This document shows positions 10,856-24,155 of a stretch of 64,000 bases of DNA, piece by piece (within the stretch, counting starts at the first letter, position 1; each line of letters opens with the position of its first letter). Under the pieces are notes generated by a model. The model saw only the letters and a list, made by a program, of their open reading frames with translations. It had not been told where the DNA came from and made no database searches. The DNA comes from Microbacterium sp. (lineage in GTDB: Bacteria; Actinomycetota; Actinomycetes; Actinomycetales; Microbacteriaceae): assembly GCF_026393345.1 (NCBI RefSeq), contig NZ_JAPLAI010000035.1:1-64000 (forward strand), given 5' to 3'. The position numbers and the translations under genes are program-made.

Positions 10856-11296
10856 TCAGGCGTCCTGCGGCTCCAGCAGGAAGACGGCGATCTGCCGGTC
10901 GGTGCGGGTCTGGTAGTCCGCGTAGGACGGCCAGACGGCGACGGCACGGTCCCACCACAGCGTGCGCTCCTCGCCGCTCAGCTCACGGGCGGTGTAGTCG
11001 CGCCTGACGTCGCGGTCTTGCAGCTCGACCTGCGGGTGGCGGCGGATGTTGGCGCCCCAGGCGGGTTCGTCCGGCGACCCGCCCTTGGAGGCCAGCACGG
11101 CGTAGCGGCCGTCGTGCTCGACGCGCATCAGCGCGGTCTTCCGCAGCGCCCCGGTCTTGGCGCCGACCGTGGTCAGCACGATGATCGGCACCCCGTGGAA
11201 CGTGTTCGCCTCGGTCCCGCCCGACGCCTCGAAAGCATCGGCCTGGGTGCGGGCCCATTCGGCGGTGGACGGCAGATACTCCCCTGACAGCGGCAT
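10856..11296 (-). CDS. Deazaflavin (F420)-dependent nitroreductase (DDN) family protein
   Basis: '[59 protein letters not shown]'. Confidence 0.9.
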   Translation of the reverse strand: MPLSGEYLPSTAEWARTQADAFEASGGTEANTFHGVPIIVLTTVGAKTGALRKTALMRVEHDGRYAVLASKGGSPDEPAWGANIRRHPQVELQDRDVRRDYTARELSGEERTLWWDRAVAVWPSYADYQTRTDRQIAVFLLEPQDA

Positions 11297-11322
11297 CCCG
11301 CCACGCTACCGCGCCGGGGACG

Positions 11323-11370
11323 ACGACGGCGGATGCCGGAGCTCACGAGGAGCCCGGCATCCGCCGTCGT
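11323..11370. terminator. 17-bp perfect-stem hairpin downstream of sucCD
   Basis: ACGACGGCGGATGCCGG (11323-11339) pairs with CCGGCATCCGCCGTCGT (11354-11370); lies between the sucD stop and the next gene; no clear U-tract. Confidence 0.7.
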
Positions 11371-11379
11371 GGGGGTGCG

Positions 11380-12294
<915 letters not shown>

Positions 12295-12317
12295 TTACCG
12301 AATCCGGATGCGGCGAG

Positions 12318-15120
<2,803 letters not shown>

Positions 15121-15214
15121 GGCGGCAGTCAAGCGGTGACCGCCCACCCCCGCCCGGGGCTTGACAGCTCGGCGGCATCGGAGCAGCCCGGCGGATGAGT
15201 AGGCTGCTGTCGTC

Positions 15215-15883
15215 ATGAGCGAGACACCGTCCCCGTCCGCCGCGCGCACCGGCATCGTCGCCGCGGCGCTCGATCTGTTCGCCCGCCAGGGGTTCGAGGC
15301 GACGACAGTCGACCAGATCGCGCAGGCCGCGGGCATCTCCCGGTCGACCTTCTTCCGCCAGTCCGGCGGCAAAGACGACGTCGTCTTCGCCGATCACGAG
15401 CTGCTGCTCGAGCAGCTGCGCGAGTTTCTCGACGCCCCGCATCCGAACCCGTGGGAGGCGGTGTGCGAGGCGTCGCTGCAGGTGTTCCGGCACTTCGCCG
15501 CCGACCCCGAGCTGGCCCGCCGCCGTTACGCCGTGGTGCGCCAGGTACCGGCGCTCCGTGAACGCGAGATCGTCACCGTGTTCCGCTACGAGCGCCTGTT
15601 CGACGAGTATCTGCGTCGCGCGCTGCCGGGTCTGGATCCGCTGGATGCGGTCGGATTCGCCGCCCTCGTCACCGCCGTGCACAACCACGTGCTGCGCCAG
15701 CTCCTGCGCAGCCCCAAGCGCGTACCGGTGTCGGTCCTGCGCAAGGCTCTCGACCAGGTGAGGGACCGGTTCGGCGTGGGCACCGCCTCTGCGCCCGCGG
15801 CGGACGACATCGTCGTCGCCGTGTTCCCCCGCCGCATGCCGCCCGCCGAGATCGCCCGGCGGCTCCAGGACGAGCTCGACTGA
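15215..15883 (+). CDS. TetR/AcrR family transcriptional regulator
   Basis: 'GIVAAALDLFARQGFEATTVDQIAQAAGISRSTFFRQSGGKDDVVF'. Confidence 0.94.
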   Translation: MSETPSPSAARTGIVAAALDLFARQGFEATTVDQIAQAAGISRSTFFRQSGGKDDVVFADHELLLEQLREFLDAPHPNPWEAVCEASLQVFRHFAADPELARRRYAVVRQVPALREREIVTVFRYERLFDEYLRRALPGLDPLDAVGFAALVTAVHNHVLRQLLRSPKRVPVSVLRKALDQVRDRFGVGTASAPAADDIVVAVFPRRMPPAEIARRLQDELD

Positions 15884-15989
15884 GCCTTCACCCCCGCTGG
15901 GACGCGGTGTCACAAGTGGCGGCACCGGATGCCGCGGAGATACCCTGAGCACGGCGCACGGTTGCGCCGATCCCCGACACAGGAGCGAC

Positions 15990-17222
15990 ATGAGCGACGA
16001 GGCGACGTATCCCGGTGAGCGCGTGAAGGCGTATGACGTCACGACGCGCCGCGACACGGACTACTACGCCGTCTTCGCCGACATCCCGGATGCGGACCGC
16101 GCCGTGTGGGAGCGCGCCAAGGGCTACGTCGACGAGGTCGGCGACCGGATGGTCGCGGCCTGGGATGCGGCCGAATACCCGCTGGATCTCGCCACGCGCC
16201 TCGGCGAACTGGATCTGCTCAACGACGGCATCGACCACCCCGACCTCACCCTGTTTTCGCCGCTGGCCGCGGGCCTGGTGAACATGGAGGTCTCCCGCGG
16301 CGATGGCTCGCTCGGGACCGTTATCGCGGTGCAGGGGGGCCTGGCACTTCGCACCCTCGCGCTGTTCGGTAGCCCGGAGCAGCAGGCACAGTGGCTGCGG
16401 CCGCTGGCTCGCGCCGAGGTGCTCGGTTCCTTCGCCCTCACCGAACCCGACCACGGCTCCGACTCGGTGTCGCTCGAGACCGTCGCCCGCCGCGAGGGCG
16501 ACGAGTGGGTGATCCGCGGCACCAAGAAGTGGATCGGCAACGGCGCCTCCGGTGGCATCACCTTCGTGTGGGCCCGGGTCGACGACCCGGATGCCCCGGA
16601 GCACGGCGCCGTGCGGTGCTTCCTGGTCGAGCAGTCCACCCCGGGGTACACCGGCACGGTCATCACCGGGAAGGCGTCGCTGCGCGGCATCTTCCAGGCG
16701 CACATCGTGTTCGACGACGTGCGTGTGCCCGCGGATGCGGTCCTCCCGGGGACCCGCAGTTTCAAGGACGCGTCGACCGTGCTTTACTCCACCCGATCCG
16801 GCGTGGCGTGGTCAGCGCTCGGGCACGCGACCGCCTGCTACGAGGCGTCGCTGGCGTATTCCCAGCAGCGCATACAGTTCGGCAAGCCGCTCGCGCGGTT
16901 CCAGATGGTGCAGGAGCGCCTGACCCAGATGCTCGAGGAGCTGACGGCGATGCAGCTGTACTGCCGTTGGATGGCCGATCTGGAATCGGCGGGTGCGCTG
17001 AAGCCCACACAGGCATCACTCGCGAAGTATCACAACACCCGCGCCGCCCGCCGGATCGCGGCGGCCGCGCGGGATCTCCTCGGCGGCAACGGCATCCTGC
17101 TCGAGAACCGGGTCATGCAGCACATGGCCGACATCGAGGCGATCCACACCTACGAGGGCACGGAGAGCGTGCAGGCCCTGCTCATCGGCCGGGACATCAC
17201 CGGCATGAGCGCCTTCGCCTGA
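15990..17222 (+). CDS. Acyl-CoA dehydrogenase family protein
   Basis: 'GSFALTEPDHGSDSVSLETVARREGDEWVIRGTKKWIGNG', 'RDLLGGNGILLENRVMQHMADIEAIHTYEGTESVQALLIGRDITG'. Confidence 0.95.
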   Translation: MSDEATYPGERVKAYDVTTRRDTDYYAVFADIPDADRAVWERAKGYVDEVGDRMVAAWDAAEYPLDLATRLGELDLLNDGIDHPDLTLFSPLAAGLVNMEVSRGDGSLGTVIAVQGGLALRTLALFGSPEQQAQWLRPLARAEVLGSFALTEPDHGSDSVSLETVARREGDEWVIRGTKKWIGNGASGGITFVWARVDDPDAPEHGAVRCFLVEQSTPGYTGTVITGKASLRGIFQAHIVFDDVRVPADAVLPGTRSFKDASTVLYSTRSGVAWSALGHATACYEASLAYSQQRIQFGKPLARFQMVQERLTQMLEELTAMQLYCRWMADLESAGALKPTQASLAKYHNTRAARRIAAAARDLLGGNGILLENRVMQHMADIEAIHTYEGTESVQALLIGRDITGMSAFA

Positions 17223-17313
17223 GCCCGCGCAGGCGGTGCGCGATGCGGCTACCCCGGGGCCACCGCATCCGCAACCCTGGCCCGGTGTGCCCGCGCGGCA
17301 GTACGGTCGCAGC

Positions 17314-18465
17314 ATGGGATTGTTCCGCCGCGGGCCACAGCAGATCGAGCTGACCACCAAAGACGTCGAGCTCACGGCCAAACGGGCGCCGTGGAGCCTG
17401 TGGTCCGATACGTTCGGACAGCTCGCCATCCGCGCCGTGCAGCTGATCGTCGTCGTCGCGGTGGCCGGGGCGATCATCTTCGCGATCCAGTCGCTCACGC
17501 TCGTGACCATCCCGCTCGTGATCGCGCTGATCCTCGCCTCCGCGTTCGCCCCTGTCATGCGCTGGATGCGGCGGCACGGGGTGCCGTCGGTTGTCGCGAC
17601 GCTGCTCACTCTGCTCGCCGTCGTGGTGCTGCTGGGCGCTGCCTCGTGGCTCATCGTGTGGGCGGTCGAGAATCAGTGGGACGACCTTTACGCGCAGGCG
17701 GAGGACGGCGTCACGGAACTGCTCGCCTGGCTGCAATCGCTCGGTTTCTCCCCTGACCAGAAGCAGATCGACGAGTGGATCGCGTCCGCGCAGGAGTTCG
17801 TGACCAGTTCGCAGTTCGGTTCCGGGGCGCTGGCCGGAGTCAGCGCGGTGGCGAACTTCGTGACCGGGTTCGTGCTGCTCGTGACGATCCTCTTCTTCTT
17901 CCTCAAGGACGGTCCGCAGATGTGGGAGTTCCTGCTGCGCCCGTTCCGCGGCTCCCACTACCGCCGTGGCCGGCGGATCGGCGACAAGACGGTCACGGTG
18001 CTCGGCTCCTACGTCCGCGGCACCGCGACCGTCGCATTCGTCGACGCGGTCGGTATCCTCATCGGTCTGCTCATCCTGCAGGTGCCGCTCGCCATCCCGC
18101 TGGCCGTCCTGGTGTTCGTGCTCGCGTTCATCCCCATCGTCGGTGCGACCCTCGCCGGCATCCTGGCGGCCCTGGTCGCCCTCGTCGCCAACGGCTGGGT
18201 CAATGCCCTGTTCGTCGTCGGCGTCGTAGTGCTCGTGAATCAGCTGGAGGGCAACTTCCTGCAGCCCGTCCTCATGGGCCGGTCGATGAAGCTGCACCCG
18301 TTCGTCATCCTCGTCGCGTTGACGGTGGGGACGGTTCTCGGCGGCATCATCGGTGCGATCCTGGCGGTGCCGATCACGGCGGCCGCGTGGGGTGTGGTGC
18401 AGGTGTGGGACGGTACCGACACCCCCGCCCGCTGGGCACGCCAGAAGCGCCCCGAGCACGTCTAG
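17314..18465 (+). CDS. AI-2E family transporter
   Basis: Multi-pass protein with 'LALIPIVGATLAGI'-type motif ('AFIPIVGATLAGILAALVAL') and 'VLVNQLEGNFLQPVLMGRSMKLHPFVILVAL'. Confidence 0.92.
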   Translation: MGLFRRGPQQIELTTKDVELTAKRAPWSLWSDTFGQLAIRAVQLIVVVAVAGAIIFAIQSLTLVTIPLVIALILASAFAPVMRWMRRHGVPSVVATLLTLLAVVVLLGAASWLIVWAVENQWDDLYAQAEDGVTELLAWLQSLGFSPDQKQIDEWIASAQEFVTSSQFGSGALAGVSAVANFVTGFVLLVTILFFFLKDGPQMWEFLLRPFRGSHYRRGRRIGDKTVTVLGSYVRGTATVAFVDAVGILIGLLILQVPLAIPLAVLVFVLAFIPIVGATLAGILAALVALVANGWVNALFVVGVVVLVNQLEGNFLQPVLMGRSMKLHPFVILVALTVGTVLGGIIGAILAVPITAAAWGVVQVWDGTDTPARWARQKRPEHV

Positions 18466-18473
18466 GAGCGCAG

Positions 18474-19505
18474 ATGCGTTACGAGATCCCCGCGCCGATG
18501 CTGGCGAAGTCCGTACCCGCCGTACCGACCGAAGCCGGTTACCTGTACGAGCCGAAGTGGGACGGTTTCCGGGTGCTGGCCGCGTGGGACGGCGACAGCG
18601 TGGAGCTCGGCTCGCGCGGCGCGAAGCCGTTGACCCGCTACTTTCCGGAACTCGTCGCGGCGCTCCCGGAGGTCCTCCCCGGCCCGTGCCTCATCGACGG
18701 TGAGATCGTCGTGGCCCGCGGCGAGCCGGGGGCGGAGCGCCTGGATTGGGAGGCGCTGAGTTCCCGCATCCACCCCGCCGCATCTCGGGTCGCGCTCCTC
18801 GCGGCCGAGACGCCGGCGATGCTCATCGCCTTCGACCTGCTCGCCGAGGGCGACGACCTGCTGCAGGACGTGCCGTTCGGCGAGCGCCGGGCCCGGCTGG
18901 AACGGCTTCTGGCAGGCGTGCCGCATCCGGTGCACCTGACCCGCACGACGGCGGACGCAACTCTCGCCGAGCGGTGGCTCGCGGAGTTCGAGGGGGCGGG
19001 ACTCGACGGCGTCGTCACGAAGCGGACGGATGCGGTCTACTCCCCCGGCGCGCGCACGATGCTGAAGATCAAGCACGTGCGCACGGCCGATGTGGTGCTG
19101 CTCGGCTATCGGGTTCACAAGAGCGGGCAGGGGGTCGGCTCGCTGCTGCTGGGCCTCTACGACGCGCAGGGTGTGCTGCGGAATGTGGGCGGGGTGTCGG
19201 CGTTCAGCAACGCCCGGCGGCTGTCGCTCGTGGAGGAGCTCGACCCGTGGGTGGAACGGGATGCGGCGGGGGTGGCGGTGACCGGTGAGACCGACCGGTC
19301 GCGCTTCTCGGGCTCGAAGGACGTGTCGTTCGTCCGGCTGCGGCCGGAGCGGGTGCTCGAGGTGCGGTACGACCAGCTCGAGGGCAGCCGGTTCCGCCAC
19401 ACCGTCCAGTTCGAGCGGTGGCGGCCCGACCGCGAGCCGCAGTCCTGCACCTTCGCGCAGCTGGAGCAGCCGGTCGCGTACGACCTGGGCGACGTGTTGG
19501 GCTGA
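18474..19505 (+). CDS. ATP-dependent DNA ligase (LigC-like)
   Basis: Ligase motif 'YEPKWDGFRVLA', 'LIDGEIVVA', 'EGVVTKR'-type 'LDGVVTKRTDAVYSPGARTMLKIKHVRTADVVLLG'. Confidence 0.93.
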   Translation: MRYEIPAPMLAKSVPAVPTEAGYLYEPKWDGFRVLAAWDGDSVELGSRGAKPLTRYFPELVAALPEVLPGPCLIDGEIVVARGEPGAERLDWEALSSRIHPAASRVALLAAETPAMLIAFDLLAEGDDLLQDVPFGERRARLERLLAGVPHPVHLTRTTADATLAERWLAEFEGAGLDGVVTKRTDAVYSPGARTMLKIKHVRTADVVLLGYRVHKSGQGVGSLLLGLYDAQGVLRNVGGVSAFSNARRLSLVEELDPWVERDAAGVAVTGETDRSRFSGSKDVSFVRLRPERVLEVRYDQLEGSRFRHTVQFERWRPDREPQSCTFAQLEQPVAYDLGDVLG

Positions 19506-19516
19506 GGCGGGCGGGG

Positions 19517-20536
19517 TCAGTCGTGCCGGCCCCGGCTTGGCTGCACCCGCGGCGGTTCGCCGGGCATCTTCGGGAATTCCGGTGGGAACGGCATCTCACC
19601 GAGGCCGTTCGAAAGGTCCCGTTCCCACCACTCCAGCAGGGTGCCGATGCGACCCGGTTCGGCGCCGAAGGTCTCCCACGGGTCGCCGACCGCATCCAGT
19701 CGTTCCGGGATCGACCGCACCGTGAAGGCGGTGGGGTCGACCTCGGGCAGTTCATCCCAGGTGATCGGTGTCGACACGGTCGCGGTCGGGAGGGCGCGCG
19801 GGCTGTAGGCGCCGGCCATGGTGCGGTCACGGTTCGTCTGGTTGAAGTCGACGAAGATGCGCTCGCCCCGCTCCTCCTTCCACCACGCGGTGGTGACCTT
19901 GTCGGGCAGGCGCCGCTCGAGTTCACGGCCCGCGGCGATAGCCGCGTGGCGGACGTCGAGGAACTCGTGCGTCGGCTCGATCGGGCAGAACAGATGGATG
20001 CCGCGGTTGCCGCTCGTCTTGATCCACGAGGTGAGGCCGGCCTCGGCGAGCACGTCGCGCATCACCGGTGCGACCGCGGCGGCCTCGGCGAACGCGGTGC
20101 CGGGCTGCGGGTCGAGGTCGATGCGCAGTTCCACCGGGTTGTCGGTGTCGGCGGTGCGGGAGGCCCAGGGGTGGAACACGATCGTGTTCATCTGCACCGC
20201 CCAGACCGCGGAGCCCGGCTCGGTGAGGACGAGTTGCGGATGCCGCCGCCCACTGTTGTAGGTGACCGTCACCGCCTCGACGAAGTCCGGGGCGCCCTTC
20301 GGCGGGTTCTTGGAGAAGAAGCTCTCACCGCCGACGCCGTCGGGGAACCGCTCGAGTGACACCGGTCGGTCGCCGTTGGCGCGCAGGAACGGCTCGGACA
20401 CGGCGATCATGTACTCGGCCAGCTCGCGCTTGGTGATCCCGAGTTCGGGCCACAGCACCCGGCTCGGACTCGACAGGCCGATCTCGCGATCGCCGTGTGG
20501 GCCGGGGACGGTGAGGGTGATGCGCTCGGACGCCAT
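19517..20536 (-). CDS. LigD-type NHEJ polymerase/primase domain protein
   Basis: 'SRVLWPELGITKRELAEYMIAVSEPFLRANGDRPVSLERFPDGVGGESFFSKNPPKGAPDFV', 'RIDLDPQPGTAF', 'TSGNRGIHLFCPIEP'. Confidence 0.94.
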   Translation of the reverse strand: MASERITLTVPGPHGDREIGLSSPSRVLWPELGITKRELAEYMIAVSEPFLRANGDRPVSLERFPDGVGGESFFSKNPPKGAPDFVEAVTVTYNSGRRHPQLVLTEPGSAVWAVQMNTIVFHPWASRTADTDNPVELRIDLDPQPGTAFAEAAAVAPVMRDVLAEAGLTSWIKTSGNRGIHLFCPIEPTHEFLDVRHAAIAAGRELERRLPDKVTTAWWKEERGERIFVDFNQTNRDRTMAGAYSPRALPTATVSTPITWDELPEVDPTAFTVRSIPERLDAVGDPWETFGAEPGRIGTLLEWWERDLSNGLGEMPFPPEFPKMPGEPPRVQPSRGRHD

Positions 20537-20602
20537 GGCCTCACCCTAGGGTCGGCGCCGCCGCATCCTCCACCCCTTGCGCTGAGGGCAGGCGCCGCGA
20601 GC

Positions 20603-21592
20603 TCAGGCGAGGGCGATGAGCGGGGCGAGGTCCTCGCGGGAGAGCCGCATCCACGGGCCACGCGGGTTGACGATCAGGCCGAGGAGTCCCTCGTCCCCCG
20701 CGAGCGCCTTGGCGAGCTGGTCGGGACCGATGCGGACCGACTGGTCACCGCGGCCGAGGACGTGCAGTTCGAGCGGGTGCGAGAAGACCTCGAGCATCCG
20801 GTCGCCCTCGGGGGTGCGGACCTCGGAGACCCCGATCTTTCCGTCCTCGTTACGGCGCGCGGCCACCCACACCGGCGAGGTGGTGAGTGCCTGCACGAGC
20901 GCGGTGATCGCCGCATCCGACCGCTCCCCCACGAGCGCGGACTTCACGGCCTGCGTCTCGTCGAGGTCGGTAAGCGCCTTCTCGAGCAGGGCGCGCGGGA
21001 GCACGGCCGCCGCCGGTCCCGACGCATGGTCGAGCGCCAGGCCGCCGAAATCGCCGTCGACGACGTGTCGCAGCACCTGCAGGACGGGCAGCGCGACGGC
21101 CGAGGTCGCCGCGTCGCCGTCGGCGCGGACCGCGGCCTGGATCGCTTCGCCGCCGGAAAAGGCGAGCACGTACTTCTTGTCGGCGATCGTCGCGACAGCC
21201 ATCGGCAGCCCCTGGTTCGCGGCGAGGAGCTCCCGCGCATCACCGCGTACCCGCACATACACGCGGCCCTGCAGCAACTGCCGGGCGACGTTGAGGATCT
21301 CGGCCGGTTCCGGCTTCGGGGGCAGCACGCCCAGCGCATCGGCGAGCAGCGTGTTCTCGGGCAGCCCGGGAACCTGCCGACGCGGCGTCGGCGTGGCCGC
21401 GGGAGACGGCGACGGGGTCGGTGCCGGCTCCTCCGCCAGGGATGCGGGCTTGTCGGGCGAGCCGTAGGTGGTCACCGAGATGGCGACGTCGGGAACACTC
21501 TCCGCGGGGGCTTCCGGCCCCGGAGACTCCTCGACCGGCGCCTCGACGGCGGGCTCGGCGGACTTCTTCGGGCGACGCGAGAACAAAGCCAT
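20603..21592 (-). CDS. SseB-like N-terminal-domain protein
   Basis: 'LLAANQGLPMAVATIADKKYVLAFSGGEAIQAAVRADGDA...ALPVLQVLRHVVDGDFGGLALDHASGPAAAVLPRALLEKAL'. Confidence 0.65.
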   Translation of the reverse strand: MALFSRRPKKSAEPAVEAPVEESPGPEAPAESVPDVAISVTTYGSPDKPASLAEEPAPTPSPSPAATPTPRRQVPGLPENTLLADALGVLPPKPEPAEILNVARQLLQGRVYVRVRGDARELLAANQGLPMAVATIADKKYVLAFSGGEAIQAAVRADGDAATSAVALPVLQVLRHVVDGDFGGLALDHASGPAAAVLPRALLEKALTDLDETQAVKSALVGERSDAAITALVQALTTSPVWVAARRNEDGKIGVSEVRTPEGDRMLEVFSHPLELHVLGRGDQSVRIGPDQLAKALAGDEGLLGLIVNPRGPWMRLSREDLAPLIALA

Positions 21593-21643
21593 CGGTCCAG
21601 CCTACGCGGGACCCCGCGCACCGAAAGTCGAGTCGGCGTCGCG

Positions 21644-24100
21644 CTACAGCTTCTCGATCGGGGCGATCTTGATGAGGAGCTTCTTCGCTCCGGCGGAGTC
21701 GAAGCGCACGTGCGCGACCCGCTTGGCACCCTCGCCGGTCACCGCATCCACGCGGCCCTCGCCGAAGTCCTCGTGCCGGATGCGGTCGCCCACGGTGAGC
21801 TCCATCTCGCTGTTGTCGCGCACCTTGGCGGGGATCCGGTTCGGGAACCGGTCGAGCGAGGTGGACTTCGGCTTCAGTGCGGGGATCTCCTCGCGACGCC
21901 CGCCCCAGCCACCGCCGCTGCCACCACTACCGCTGCCGCCGCGCCGGGCGTTCAGAGCACGCGACTGCGTCCCGCCGCGCGAGTTCACATCGCCCGGCGA
22001 CTGCCGCCAGTCGATGAGCTCGGCCGGGATCTCCTGCAGGAAGCGGCTCGGCATGGCGACCGTGACCTCGCCGAACTGAGCACGGGTCATCGCGAGCGAC
22101 AGGTAGAGGCGCTTGCGCGCGCGGGTCACGCCGACGTAGAACAACCGCCGCTCCTCGGAGGGGCCGCCCGGTTCGTTCGCCGAGATGCGGTGCGGGATGA
22201 GGTCTTCCTCCACGCCGGTGAGGAACACGGCGTCGAACTCCAAGCCCTTTGCGGTGTGCATCGTCATGAGCGACACCGAGCCGGATGCGTCGTCGAGGTC
22301 GTCCGCATCCGCGACCAGGGTGACCTCGGTGAGGAAGTCGATGATCGTGCCCTCGGGGTTGTTCCGCGCGAACTCGCGGGTGACCGCGATGAGCTCGTCG
22401 AGGTTTTCGAGGCGTGCTTCGTCTTGCGGGTCGCGGCTCGCACGGAGGGCGTCCATGTAGCCGGTCTTCTGCAGCAGCAGGCTGAGCCCCTCGGCGACGG
22501 CGGTGGGCGGCGCGAGTTCGCCGGAGGCGGGGAGCATCAGCGCGGTCGCCTCGACCAGCACCGCGTCGAGCTGCGCGATCGCGGCCTGGATCTTCGGGCC
22601 GACCCCGAGCGCAGCGGGGTTCGCGAGCGCATCACGGAAGGTGATGGCGTTGTCTTCGGCGTAGCGGGCGATCGCCGTCTCGGTCACGTCGCCGATGCCG
22701 CGGCGGGGCCGGTTCAGGATGCGGCGCACGGCCATCTCGTCGGCGGGGTTCGCGACCGCGACGAGGTAGGCGAGGGCGTCCTTGATCTCGGCGCGCTCGT
22801 AGAACTTCGTGCCGCCCATGATCTTGTACGGCAGCGCGGAGCGGATGAAGATCTCTTCCAGCGCACGGGACTGCGAGTTGGTGCGGTAGAACACGGCGAT
22901 GTCGGAGTAGGCCATGCCGGCCCGGTGCAGTGCGTCGATCTCGTCGGCGACGAACTGCGCCTCATCGTGCTGCGAATAGCCGGTGAAGCCGATGATGGGG
23001 TCGCCCGCGCCGACATCGGTCCACAGCTTCTTGTCCTTGCGGTCGAAGTTGTTGCTGATGACCGCATTCGCGGCGGAGAGGATGTTCTGCGTCGACCGGT
23101 AGTTCTGCTCGAGCAGCACCACCTTCGCGCCGGGGAAGTCGCGCTCGAACTCGCTGATGTTGCGGATGTCGGCGCCGCGGAAGGCGTAGATCGACTGGTC
23201 CGAGTCGCCGACGACGGTGAGGGACGCGCCCTCGAGCTCGGGCGCGGCGTCGGCCTCGAAGATCATCATGCCGCCGGACGAGAACCCCTCGCCGCCGCTG
23301 CCGGTCACCGGCCGGGTGAGCTCGTGGATGAGGGCGTACTGGGCATGGTTGGTGTCCTGGTACTCGTCCACGAGAATGTGGCGGAAGCGGCGCCGATACA
23401 CGTCGGCGATGTGCGGGAACGCGCGGAACAGGTAGACGGTCTGCGCGATGAGGTCGTCGAAGTCGAAGGCGTTCGATTTCTGCAGGTTCCGCTGGTAGTC
23501 GCCGAAGATCTGCACGAAGATGCGCTCGGCGGGGTCGCTCATATTCGCGGAGCGGGCGTAGGTCTCGGCGTCGCTGAGTTCGTTCTTGAGCTTGGAGATG
23601 CGACCCTGCACGGCCGCGGGGGTGAGGCCGTACGCATCCCCCTCGTGTTCCTTCACGAGCCGCTTGATGAGCGCGCGCGAGTCGCCCGAGTCGTAGATCG
23701 TGAACGCCGAGGTGAAGCCGAACTGCTGCGCCTCGCGGCGGAGGATGCGCACGCACGCGGAGTGGAACGTCGAGATCCACATACCGCGGGCACTGTCGCC
23801 GACCAGCTGCGTGACGCGTTCGCGCATCTCGCCGGCGGCTTTGTTCGTGAATGTGATCGAGAGGATCTGGCTCGGCCACGCCTCGCGACTGCGCAGCAGC
23901 GACGCGATGCGGTGCGTCAGCACGCGGGTCTTGCCGGATCCGGCGCCAGCGACGATGAGAAGCGCGGGGCCACGGTAGACCACCGCCTCACGCTGGGGCG
24001 GGTTCAGACCTGCGAGGAGGTCGTCGTCGGGACGCGCGTCTGCGGGGACGACAACGGGAACGGATGCCGCGGCGCGCGCGGCCGGGGAGGCCTCGGTCAT
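21644..24100 (-). CDS. pcrA: ATP-dependent DNA helicase UvrD/PcrA
   Basis: 'LNPPQREAVVYRGPALLIVAGAGSGKTRVLTHRIA', 'DEYQDTNHAQY', 'VGDSDQSIYAFRGADIRNI', 'LMTMHTAKGLEFDAVFLTG'. Confidence 0.98.
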   Translation of the reverse strand: MTEASPAARAAASVPVVVPADARPDDDLLAGLNPPQREAVVYRGPALLIVAGAGSGKTRVLTHRIASLLRSREAWPSQILSITFTNKAAGEMRERVTQLVGDSARGMWISTFHSACVRILRREAQQFGFTSAFTIYDSGDSRALIKRLVKEHEGDAYGLTPAAVQGRISKLKNELSDAETYARSANMSDPAERIFVQIFGDYQRNLQKSNAFDFDDLIAQTVYLFRAFPHIADVYRRRFRHILVDEYQDTNHAQYALIHELTRPVTGSGGEGFSSGGMMIFEADAAPELEGASLTVVGDSDQSIYAFRGADIRNISEFERDFPGAKVVLLEQNYRSTQNILSAANAVISNNFDRKDKKLWTDVGAGDPIIGFTGYSQHDEAQFVADEIDALHRAGMAYSDIAVFYRTNSQSRALEEIFIRSALPYKIMGGTKFYERAEIKDALAYLVAVANPADEMAVRRILNRPRRGIGDVTETAIARYAEDNAITFRDALANPAALGVGPKIQAAIAQLDAVLVEATALMLPASGELAPPTAVAEGLSLLLQKTGYMDALRASRDPQDEARLENLDELIAVTREFARNNPEGTIIDFLTEVTLVADADDLDDASGSVSLMTMHTAKGLEFDAVFLTGVEEDLIPHRISANEPGGPSEERRLFYVGVTRARKRLYLSLAMTRAQFGEVTVAMPSRFLQEIPAELIDWRQSPGDVNSRGGTQSRALNARRGGSGSGGSGGGWGGRREEIPALKPKSTSLDRFPNRIPAKVRDNSEMELTVGDRIRHEDFGEGRVDAVTGEGAKRVAHVRFDSAGAKKLLIKIAPIEKL

Positions 24101-24155
24101 GTCTCATCAAGTCTAGGTCGGGCCGCCGACACGGGCGACGGCCCCTGCGGCGTCG

